Positions 10,908 to 20,974 of a stretch of DNA of 64,000 bases are shown here, in pieces. The DNA is from Ianthella basta (lineage: Eukaryota; Porifera; Demospongiae; Verongiida; Ianthellidae), in NCBI GenBank assembly GCA_964019415.1, contig OZ025868.1, forward strand, positions 4,808,371 to 4,872,370, written 5' to 3'. Within the stretch, counting starts at the first letter, position 1; each line of letters begins with the position of its first letter. The position numbers and the translations under genes were made by a program. The notes beneath the pieces are model-generated. The model did not search any database. It had not been told where the DNA came from and saw nothing but the letters and a program-made list of their open reading frames with translations.

Positions 10908-11681
10908 TTGCGCGAGGAATTCTTACACAATATAGGGTTAATGATTTGCCCTGTAGCAGCGCTAGACTAAATGAATAAAGTCTGAAAGAGGTTGTTTGAG
11001 TGCATTACCAGAAATCCTATCCTGCTCCCATGTGCTTTTGAGTAACTACTCTGCAGTTGTGCTTTTAGATATGAAAATGTGTGTTTCTGTATGTCTGTCT
11101 GTCTTTATGTGTTTGGACCATCGTGTTATTCTATTGCCATTGATGTCATGTTCAAAGGTGCACATGTCCTTTTAAAAAGCCGTTGTGCTCTGTGTATTCA
11201 GGATGAGCTAGTCAGCAAAGCTTGGCACTGTCTTGGGGTGTTTACTTGTCTGTGTGTGTTGGTGCATGTGAACGCTGCTCTATGCCATTAGGTGTCATGT
11301 TGAGAGGTGTGCCTGAAGAATCTTAATTAGCATATTGACCCTGAAAGAGCCAGTTGACAAAGCGTGTGAGTGCGTATGTCAACAAAATGCCAATTTTGCG
11401 GACTCCATTATTATAGCTGAGGTGTCTCGAAGAAGCTAAGTAGAGTGATGTCCAGTCTTGCCATCAAAGGGGTCAAAGTGGTTGAATTATTAAACAAGTA
11501 TTTCAAGCCCCTGAACTTGAACTACTTGCTAGCAATCTTTACATGAATGTTCAGTATTTCAGAAAGTTGGAAATACAGCAATGCTGATGGCCTGAAATAT
11601 GCATCAAGATGCAATAGACTGTAAGGTTTGCAAGAGTTCCAAGTCACCAGACCAGCTTATCATCCAGTGAAAGCACCTCTA

Positions 11682-11729
<48 letters not shown>

Positions 11730-12077
11730 GTGAGAGAGGTGGGGTAGACACAGAGTGTTAGCTAGCAAGGTCTGTTGTCGCTGAATGGAGAAATATTTCA
11801 TTGCATGTTAAATGCCCATAGTGTAATTTCAATTCCTCTAGGAGTACTAACACACTTCTGTGCCATGATTTCCTGAAGTGCGCCACGCTGTTCCGCTGTC
11901 TCAACAAACTCCACGAGGGTAGCTAGTTTCCATATGTGCAATATCAGACTTTTCGGTTGAAAATCAAGCCAATTTATCCAAGGACCTCTTTGCGTTGGTA
12001 TGTTACATGAACAAATGGTTCTAATCCTGTTTTAACCATCTAAAAGTACTACGCAATAGAGGTAGCTTAAGTATTAG
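10908..12077. other. Intergenic stretch with a (CA)n tract
   Basis: No supported gene. A perfect (CA)23-type microsatellite lies at 11683-11728. The short open frame at 11079-11291 has no recognisable content. Confidence 0.5.
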
Positions 12078-12174
12078 TTATACCACGGCGCTGAGGTGTA
12101 TATGGATTTTAGGCGCACGATGCCCGAGGGCGAGTGCGTCTAAAATCCATATACACCGAAGCGCCGTGGTATAA
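12078..12174. repeat. 97-bp foldback hairpin
   Basis: The arm TTATACCACGGCGCT and the following TGTATATGGATTTTAG pair with their reverse complements at the right side, leaving a loop around ATGCCCGAGGGCG. Arms are about 38 bases with few mismatches. This may be a terminal structure of a multi-copy element; a similar hairpin lies at 12755-12823. Confidence 0.7.
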
Positions 12175-12754
12175 GTGATATATACCCTGCCTAGCGCGTC
12201 TAGGCTCTTATTCGAAGGGCGGGCTTCTTCCAGGGCGGCAGATCTGAAGAGTGGCTGCCAAGATTTGTTGAATTCACAAGTGCTGTGAAGTTTTTGCCTG
12301 AAGTTAAGCCATTGGAGCAACACTTTAAGGGGCCAGTGAAGTGATTGAGGCCTCTGCGACGTTCTCGGCCTTTGTCGGCTTCGAGGGTTCTTTGCGCTCG
12401 TTGCTGGACTTTCTGTTCCCCTTGAAACAGTGCGTTCCCACTGCTGCAGTGAGTTTGAGTACCCTTGCGTACGAATTGGCCCATGAGCTTGGTGTTTCTC
12501 ATCTGTGCACTGTGCCGGTCGCGTACATGGTTTATCCAGCATAGCTACGGAGCGCTTTACGTTGTTGGCTTGCGTGCATTGGTTGCAGCGTGATGGAGGG
12601 AGGTATTCTCCTTTTCAATGCTTTGCCGACTCTTCCAAAGCCACGCAAAGTTGAAGCTGACTGCAAGTTGCTGCATTTGTGCTTTGGTGTGATTTGATAC
12701 CTTCGTTGTTATCAATAACAATTCTTTGTTTTCTTTCACACCTTCCATATTTGG

Positions 12755-12823
12755 GCTGGGATATAACAGGATTTAAGCGCCCCTGTGCATATATATGCTT
12801 CTTAGATCCTGTTATATCCCGGC
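12755..12823. repeat. Second foldback hairpin
   Basis: GCTGGGATATAACAGGAT pairs with ATCCTGTTATATCCCGGC across a 32-base loop. Both this and the hairpin at 12078 carry TTATA/ATAAC-type arms. They may mark the two ends of one 750-bp element (12078-12823), but the arms are not the same sequence. The minus-strand open frame between them (12542-12078) is not a family I can name. Confidence 0.55.
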
Positions 12824-12871
12824 TGGCTTGTTTACGCGATATATTTTCGCGCGGTTGCCATGGCAACGGGG

Positions 12872-14045
12872 TAGAGTGCGGAATCACATTTCGGCCGGCA
12901 TCATATTTCGGCCACTCGTTCTCCACAGCCAAACGCATCCAGGGCTTTAAACTTGGTACATATGGAGGGCACACCAGTGTAACCTGGGGCTGAAAAGAAA
13001 AAGCCTACAGCTGTCTTCAATGTCACGCTAGACGGTAGAGAACGAAGTGGCCGAAGTAATATTACTTCGGCCGGAAGGCATCTTACTTTGGCCACCGTCT
13101 GTATCTCCACCGAAAGCCATTCGTTTTGGATTTGGATTTCACTGGTGTGGAGCTACATCCTTGCCCTACTCACAGTAGCATGTAGAGTGTAGAGCGTTCG
13201 ACGGTCGCGCTGTGGTGCTTCGCTATATTGACCCTAGTGGAGGGATCATACTTCGGCCACCCTGTATGGAGGTCACCATTTCGGCTGGAAAGCATAATAA
13301 TTGGTCTAGCGTCTATATCTCCATTGAATCGCCTTCGTTCTAGATTGGGATTGCACTGATACAAAGCCAAGTCATTGCAGTACTGACAAGAGCTTGTAGA
13401 GGCAATCCAGAATGAAGGCGATTCAATGGAGATATAGACGCTAGACCAATTATTATGCTTTCCAGCCGAAACGTGATCCCTCCACCCGGCCCCATATCAC
13501 GAAGGATTACCGCGCCATCGAAGAGCCCTCTCACTCCTAGATGCCTCTGCGAGCAGGGCAATGATGTGGCCAGATGTCAGTGAAATCCAACTCCGAAATG
13601 AAGGCGTTTTTGCGGAGATACGGATGCCGGCCGTGAAATGGTGACCTCCATACAGGGTGGCCGAAGTATGATCCCTCCACTAGGGTCAATATAGCGAAGC
13701 ACCACAGCGCAACCGTCGAACGCTCTACACTCTACATGCTACTGTGAGTAGGGCAAGGATGTAGCTCCACACCAGTGAAATCCAAATCCAAAACGAATGG
13801 CTTTCGGTGGAGATACAGACGGTGGCCGAAGTAAGATGCCTTCCGGCCGAAGTAATATTACTTCGGCCACTTCGTTCTCTACCGTCTAGCGTGACATTGA
13901 AGACAGCTGTAGGCTTTTTCTTTTCAGCCCCAGGTTACACTGGTGTGCCCTCCATATGTACTAAGTTTAAAGCCCTGGATGCGTTTGGCTGTGGAGAACG
14001 AGTGGCCGAAATATGATGCCGGCCGAAATGTGATTCCGCACTCTA
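12872..14045. mobile_element. Long nested palindrome (foldback element, non-autonomous)
   Basis: Two arms of about 420 bases, 12872-13290 and about 13625-14045, are almost exact reverse complements. The outer ends read TAGAGTGCGGAATCAC and its complement, with TA at both edges, which would fit a TA target duplication. A second, inner palindrome sits between them: 13287-13340 against 13409-13464. The arms contain repeated modules built on TTCGGCC and CTGTATCTCC. Bases 13465-13625 have no partner in the left arm, so the structure is asymmetric. No transposase is encoded. Mirror-image open frames in the two arms are by-products of the palindrome. Confidence 0.85.
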
Positions 14046-14906
14046 TATATGTAGTTAGTCGATAGCGACTCGTCTCAGAGCACCACCATTTTAAAAATGC
14101 CCGTCGCTCAGTCTTCATGATATTTGGAGCTATATCTCACAGGAGAGTCTTTCAATAGGCTTCTTACTAGTATTAAAGTGTAAAATCATACCTATGTCCT
14201 AATTTCAATTGATAGATAGACGTCGAAATGCAAACATAGATGATTGCGAGCCTTATAAACCGTAGACCTCGAGCGCCGCCATATCTTGAATTGCCTGAAA
14301 TATACATACATACATATATACTGACATACATAGTCCATTACGAACACGAAGCCATACGAATACCTAAAAGTGAAAACAATATAGGGGCGCCTTGCCCCCC
14401 AAACAAACAAACAACCCTAACCCTAACCCTAACACTAAAGTTGGAGGGTTAAAGTTTATCCTGGTATCACTCCGGTTCTAGCACGAAATTGGAATGGTTG
14501 GTGGCAAGACTGGACATGTATTATGTGTTTACTCATGCCTGCGTGTGTATGCAGATGCGCATGTGAATACTCGTGCCAATGGGATACAGTTTGTGGTTGA
14601 AGTGTACTACTATACCGATTAAAAATAGCTATCCATAGAATCGCACATAGCTCGCAGATACAGTACGAGTAAGGAATTTCTTGCACGAGTGAGCAATGTA
14701 TTCACACGAGTAAGGATTTACTCACATTCACACCATCAGAGCTGTACCCCATCATGATATTTCAGAAAATTACAGGTGGAAAACTCACATTAATAATGTC
14801 TAACACAGTACAAGTTGCAAAACATATTTAGACAGACGTTAATATGACAACAGTAAGAGTAAAGCACTCATACACTACTTGGGGAGTCTTTTCCATGCAC
14901 CTTATG
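14046..14906. other. Intergenic stretch with short telomere-like repeat
   Basis: No supported gene. At 14413-14434 there are three CCCTAA units (complement of TTAGGG). At 14664-14720 a motif like CACGAGTAAGG occurs three times in tandem. The latter resembles sequence near 16190-16215 on the other side of the Tc1-like gene and might be part of its end repeats. Confidence 0.45.
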
Positions 14907-15987
14907 TCATTCTCCCGTGATTCCTCCTTCTGCTTCCAGAATCTTTAAAAATACAACATGTGTACAGTCAATGTACTTTTCACACTTAGCCACTGTCATT
15001 CGTTGTCTACAGAAAAGGCAAATCCCATCTACCTGTTCCTTCTTTGTTAGTGGCTTCACCTTCCTGGCAATGAAATATTTTAGCTCTCACCATACACGCT
15101 GTATGGGATTAAAGTCAGCGCTTCTGGCCAATGTGGGCCACCAATTTATCCCTTTCTCCTGGTAGAAGTCCTTAGCCAACTGACGTGTATGCTTGGAGTC
15201 ATTGTCTTGCATGAACCGGTATTGTCGACCCTGAAAGGAACTCTCTATGAAAGGGAGAAAGAAATCTTCCAACATCTTCACATACAAGCGAGCATCCACT
15301 ATCCGAAATGCAGATTTTGGTAGGTCCCATCTTTGAAATACCTGCCCAAACATGTACTTTGACAGTGTGTTTGGCAGCGGCTTCCAAATCCTTTCCTTTC
15401 CAACTTTCACTCTCAGTATGTGACTGTGTCTTCATCTGTGTCTTATCATTCTGAAATGGACTGTATATTTTACTCCATTCTCTTACTATAAGTTTTCATA
15501 ATTGCACTGAAGACTCATCTGTCCAGATGATATTGTCAAAGTCATCCTTTGTGTCCAGGCACATCTTGGCAAATGCCACCCGCTTCACCTTGCTCTGGCC
15601 TGATATCATTGGGCCACACATAGTTCGAACCACTGACCACTGCAATGCTATCGGTACATACCTGCATATGGTAGCAAAAAGGAGTTTCACATCAAACCTT
15701 CGAGTCACCAAGCGCTGTAGATCCACTGAAGTGAGCTGATTGTCCTCTTCAAGTTGCTGCTCCATGAAAATGGCAATATCCAGGGTAATCTTGGAAGGCC
15801 GTCTGCTACGATGATCATCCTCCTGACCACAACCTTCCTCCCAATGATAGATCCATTTCCATACAGTTGAGTGAGTAGTGTCTCCTCCTTCCGCGCGCAA
15901 GATCGTCACAATCGATGAGATATTTGTCCCTTCCTTCTACAGTCGTACGATTCTTTCTCTCAAGTAAGGCGACAGGAGGGCAGGCAT
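14907..15987 (-). pseudogene. Tc1/mariner-like transposase pseudogene
   Basis: The minus strand reads through a Tc1-type transposase of about 360 codons. It starts MPALLSPYLRERIVRL with a helix-turn-helix region. The catalytic core follows: IIWTDESSVQL (first Asp), FMQDNDSKHTR (second Asp) and NWWPTLARSADFNPIQRVW. In DD34E enzymes the third acid is the E of NPIE; here it is Q. The frame is broken by a stop soon after the start (near 15940), a stop after SSVQL (15496) and a frame change near 15300. The C-terminus ends GGITGE at 14907. It is not functional. Clear terminal repeats were not found; weak candidates are near 14660-14720 and 16190-16215. Confidence 0.85.
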
Positions 15988-16217
15988 GACTTCGCTCCTC
16001 AGCTTAACCGTTGGACGTTTCCGAGGTGCGCACAAATTGTCACGAATTAACACGTCATCTCTTCGAAATGTTTCGTTGCATGCTAATTCCAATTGCAACA
16101 GCAGTTTAGAGGCAAAGCGATTCTGCTGTGATCGTCTGTGTAACGTTCAAAATGCTTTACAAGTCACGATTTTACCTACCCATTTCGACAGGACTCGCAC
16201 AAGGACGTAATTTACTC

Positions 16218-16246
16218 CTGACGAACACCTTCATTGTCGAAACGTC
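16218..16246 (+). ncRNA. Hammerhead-like core, decayed
   Basis: The plus strand reads CTGACGA, a weak stem II (ACA...TGT), then GAAAC and GTC, the same order as in Penelope-type hammerheads. Stem I pairing is poor, so this may be a decayed copy. It lies just beyond the Tc1-like pseudogene. Confidence 0.4.
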
Positions 16247-17331
16247 GTACCTTTACAATTATTGCATCTGTCTGATATGTGATTGCTCATTATCACTACT
16301 GATCATTTGAAAACCATAGCAATGAGCCTCTATAATATCTTTTGAACAGATATTGAAGGAACAGTAGGCAGAAAACTGCCGTTCCTCTACATTATCTGTA
16401 GATTCCGCAGATTTGCCAAGTGTCGCTGTACAATACCCCTGGAAATGGAGGAGAGTGAAAGTTGACAAATGCTTTATATTCACCTACTTGTCGTAGTTGT
16501 AAACAAAGATGGCCAAAATGCTCTAGCAATTGTTGGAGGTTGTTCAAAGGCAAATTTGAATATCGAAGACTTGTGGCTACAAGAGCTTGAAGGCCATGAA
16601 GAGAAGTGGCTGTAGCTCATTTGTGGAGTTTTGCCGGCAATATACAATAGATTGAGAAGGCACACAATGACAACATTGACTGTTCTTATAGTTAGTGCGC
16701 TGGCCTCTCTGATGATCGACCAGAAAGTACAATTTGGCTTTCTACTCTCGTGAAACTGTACTTTACCACACCTGCATTACTCTGTGTCTGTAGAATGCGA
16801 TTAGTTCTCTTCGCACCTGCCCACCTTATGTGTTGCGGGGTGGAACCAGCCTTGCATAAGAATTCTGTCAGACTCACTTCCTGCCAATGATATCATACTA
16901 AATGGAGGCTAGAATTGATCTGGCTCGAGACTTATGAAATGAATCTGCATATTCTCCAAAGTGAATTTGCAGGCTATTCGTGAGGTGCCTGTACAGCTGC
17001 TGCGAAAGTTTCTCTGAGGATTCGCAATCTACTGTAACTTTGCTGCCCGCGTTTCACATACTGCCCTATGGCGGATCTGCAGAATAGTGTAATTTTCTTG
17101 TGACAGGTACCACACAGCACTGTCTTTGTCATTCCATGATCAAAGTATGCAGCTGGTAGCTAACGAAACATCTGCACAAGTGGGAAATTTGGCTACTGTG
17201 TGAGGAAACACAATACATACTGGGGTACGAATGGCTAACTACATAAAAAAATATATTGTGGAAAATTGTGGTGCAAAAGTTGGCACGAACAAAATAGAGT
17301 GGCATTCAAACGCTGTTCATTAATAACGTAC
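16247..17331. other. Region downstream of the Ig/FN3 receptor gene
   Basis: The cytoplasmic exons of the receptor at 17332-19424 should lie here on the minus strand. Several acceptor-like sites are present (near 17243, 17195 and 17078), but none gives a convincing tail in the required phase. One open stretch (about 16980-17130, minus) would encode SAIGQYVKRGQQSYSRLR and a stop, in an incompatible phase. Nothing else was recognised. Confidence 0.35.
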
Positions 17332-19424
17332 CCCTTTTCAACTGGTATACAAAGTATCCTGAAAGTCCAGCAATGATGAGCAAGATGGTGCCAATTGTCA
17401 CTGCCAACAACGGCAGGAAGTAACAAGGAAAACAGCTAACTCCATTGCCTCCAGCTGCAGAATCTAGAAGATAGGCAGTGAGTGAATTGAAAAATCTTGA
17501 TCATTAGCTGTTAAAAGTAGGATGTTACCACCATTCATGTAAACACATTTTACGGTATTTTACTGTACACCTACTATTTAACAGTTTCAGTAGTAGTCAC
17601 TGATGCTTGTGAGAAGAGTGTACAGAGGGCAGTGGAATGATGGGAAATGAGTAAGCTTGCAGGAGACTGGCACTTTCAATAATAAAAGCAGAGACATTAG
17701 ACATAGGATACATTCTGTGCAACACTATTGGGGATTGTAAAGTATCATGCATTCACAACTCCCATGCTTGGTTCAGCATGCATTGCATTGATATACACAC
17801 ACAGCATGTGCAATTCTGTAGCTAACCTGTTGTGAATGGTTCAGATGATTTCGTTAATCCAACACCATCATTCTCTCTTGTGGCATTACAGATAATTATA
17901 TATTCAGTAGCTTCAGCAAGTCCATCGATTACAACTGATGTGTCATTTATTCCAATGTACGCATCACTACCAGTACTAACAGTACGCCTCGCACAAGAGA
18001 AGTAATAGCATCGCATGAAGTTTGCAACAAATTTCAAAGTAACTTGGGTAGGCATTATATTTGTAACATTCAAGTCAAAATCCATCTCATCATCTGAAAG
18101 AGAAGAAAAGACGCCATTGAGCAAATAACATAGATCCTGATTTAAACAAATGAATGACTTGCACAGTAATGGTGACACCAAAGTACTTTGGAGTGTAGAA
18201 TGAATACATGAGAAATAAGCAAATACATGAGGTAACCTAGTTCATACTATATTATGCTTACCCTCTTGTCCAACTGTGTTACTGATATGTCGAATTCCAT
18301 TAGCATCAATGACATTACAAGCATAGGAGGTGTACATCATTGCAGAAACAGAGACAGTCACAATCCCGTTCATTAAATAGGTTCTGTCTTCTGTATGTCC
18401 ATCAATGTTGTCAAAGTTGACTAATGTCTGGTTTGGTAAGTTCCACCTTACAAACTGGGCATCAATATCAGGAAAGATGCACTGGAGAACAAGGTTGTGT
18501 CTGTAGCTCTGACATATATAGTTACACGTTTCTGGCTGTATCACTGCGAGTAATGGGACTGCAACAAGAAAGAAGAAATACAAACAACTAGAACCTTCCA
18601 CAGCCAGCAACATGTGTTGTGATGTGTGAATTAGTATGAATTCAGATACAACATGCTGCTTGATGGAAACACTACAGTAGTTGTAACATAAGTAGGTGTT
18701 TATGTAGAGCAATGACTGTATTTGTAGGGTACTTATTCTGCATGCTCATCTTGTAAAGTCAGTCTCTGTGATCTGGCAGTTGATTGATTTGAGCTGAGTA
18801 CAGAGTCACTGCAAGCACTCCATCGTGTATAGCCATTAAAACACATCACACAACAAATATGTCAACACCAGGATACATCAACTAGGGTGGTCCTACATCT
18901 GGTTACTTACTACCTTAAAAGAACATCATCGGGGATGGCTTATCTGCCCTGGCATTGCTTGGTTACCCCGACTTAATTCCTATTTTACATTGTGACTATC
19001 CCCAACTCAATGGTTCCCCACGTGAGCAGTTTAACTGTTTGCCAGGACAGCTCTTTGCATTGAAACTCTTTGTGCCCTCATTTTCAGCTAGCATTATATA
19101 ACTTCTCTCTAAGGGCAACGATGGAACGGGGGCTAGTGGCTTTTTGGAGACCAGTGGCTACAGGCCTGACCAGCTTTGCAATGGGGCAGCCCCTCACTCC
19201 AAACCGTGTCATGTTCTGCTGCCACTGCTCTCCCCTTCTAGACCATACAAAGTTTCAGTAATACAACAGCAGTGAGTCACTATCAAATCTATGTGAATAC
19301 ATTACTCATCACATTGGATGTGTCTATACATGACTGTGCATAACTTACCAGGCATAATTGATGACCCAAAGCACACTGCACTAGCCAAGCACAGGATTAT
19401 CCTACAATAGAGGAAAATGGCCAT
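17332..19424 (-). CDS. Ig/FN3 single-pass membrane receptor, 5-exon-type gene (partial)
   Basis: Four exons can be defined, all joined at phase 1. Exon 1 (19424-19349) encodes a signal peptide, MAIFLYCRIILCLASAVCFG, and ends at GTAAGT. Exon 2 (18558-18262) encodes an Ig-like domain with LQC, VRW and YAC in the right order and an NQT glycosylation site. Exon 3 (18093-17827) encodes a fibronectin type III-like domain (VTLKF, GLAEATEYIIICNA). Exon 4 (17463-17332) carries a Cys pair, one membrane helix (LLAVTIGTILLIIAG) and a basic stop-transfer QLKR, then a GTACGT donor. The domain-per-exon, symmetric phase-1 layout is typical of animal surface receptors. The cytoplasmic tail exon is not resolved. 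Ligand and pathway are unknown; recognition or adhesion at the plasma membrane is inferred. Confidence 0.75.
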
Positions 19425-19708
19425 GTCACTAGTATATTATGCATCAAATACTCTCACCACTCATAAGCTGCCAAAGAGCTAAAATCAGAACTGAGTATAG
19501 GTTGACACTGTACTAGACTGAAAGGACAACTGAGATCCCATTCATACATTAGCCTGTACACGCTGCTTAGTTAAGCATACCCTTATGCGAGAAGCCCAGA
19601 GCAAATATTTCATAGTGTGCAACAGAAAGGAAAGGGTAGTAAGGGGGTCAAGATTCAGTCTTGAGAGTCAGTCTTGTCATTACGGCAGCTTCATTCATTT
19701 ACTTCTAC

Positions 19709-20640
19709 TAGCTGAATGCCCGCCCTACGGGCATGGTTGCCAGCCTCTTGCAAGCCAGCGAGCGGGTCCCTTGCCAGTTTTGAACTATCTGCACAGGTAG
19801 CAACGGAGGCTGGCTGCTATGATGGCCGTAGAGTTTAATTCGAACGTTTGCCAACAGCGAATAAAAGAGCTCTCGTAACCAGAAGTCCTAGAGACCAATA
19901 ATTAAAAATGGCGTTTCGACCCGCGGAAAGAAAGAAGCGTTTTCTTTGGCTGCAGAGCAGCTAGGTTACCGACACCCTTCTAAGCTCATGTCCCTACACT
20001 CCCTTAACTGGCATGGCTCATATAAAGTACGCCAATGACCAGTAGTGGAAGGGCCGTTCAATAATGTTAAAAATGGCGTGTTGGCTTGTGGAGAATTGAC
20101 AAAGGACATCTCGCTCTTCGGCCGCAAAACAGCTAGGCGAACGACAACCCTCTAAGAACATGGCCCCCCAGTCCCTCAACTGGCTCGGAGCGTCTCGAGT
20201 TGATTCCCAGGAAGGCCCAATTTTATGGCTGAACTAACATACTAAAAAACGAGATCCCGCATTCATATGGCAGATGTGTAATGTATTGTACGTTGTCAAG
20301 GGCAAAATGGCGTCTGAGCCCGCCTAAAAAAGGAAGCGAGCTCTTCGGGTACAGGGCAGCTAGGTGGCCGGCACCCCTCTAAGCTTGCGTCCCCCCACTC
20401 CCTTAACTGGCATGGCGCGCATCAAGTCCACCAATGACCAGTAGTGGAAGGGCCAGTTGCTAATTGCAAAAATGGAGTGTCATCTCGCTTTTCGGCCGCA
20501 AGGCAGCTAGGCGAACGGCACCCCTCTAAGAACCTGGCCCCTGAGTCCCTCAACTGGCACGGAGAGTCTCAAGCCGATTCCCTGCAAGGCACAGATTTTA
20601 TGAGGTAACAAACAAACATAAAATCAGAGATTTGGTGCAT
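19709..20640. repeat. GC-rich repeat with tandem units of about 200 and 400 bp
   Basis: Two long units, about 19910-20240 and 20300-20620, share phrases such as CCAATGACCAGTAGTGGAAG and TTCGGCCGCAA. Each unit is itself two related halves built around GCAGCTAGG...GACACCC or GGCACCCCTCTAAG and CTCAACTGGC. The head TAGCTGAATGCCCGCC with a short CCCGCC/GGGC palindrome resembles the 5667 region. It contains no gene. It looks like a composite dispersed repeat or a short satellite. Confidence 0.6.
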
Positions 20641-20725
20641 TATAGTAGATAGAGATAGATAGATAGATATTTTATTTGACAACATCTACTTCATACGGTA
20701 GATTTTCATGCAGGTCCTGGTACAA

Positions 20726-20970
20726 GACAATACAGTACAGTACATGGGTAACAATGGTGGGTGGATGAATTTTAAATAAATAATGTACAATACATAGGTA
20801 ACAACGGTGAATGGATGAGTTGTCAATAGTGAATAATTGATGTACAATACACGGGTAACAATGGTGAACGCATGGATAAGTTTTAATTAAATGAATTTAA
20901 ATGTACAATGAGTAGCTATAGGTAACAATGGTAAATGGATAAGTTTTAAATAAATAAATAAATAAATTTA
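20726..20970. repeat. Four tandem ~55-bp units in the LINE 3' UTR
   Basis: Four imperfect units start with GTACAAT and contain GGTAACAATGGT followed by GGATRAGTT. They lie wholly inside the LINE 3' UTR. Tandem repeats in LINE 3' UTRs are known; their role here is unknown. Confidence 0.6.
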
Positions 20971-20974
20971 TTAA

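Noticed and set aside
13807-14016. Two identical 69-residue frames in opposite arms of the palindrome
   Set aside because: Identity follows from the inverted repeat; no protein family, start context or other copy supports coding.
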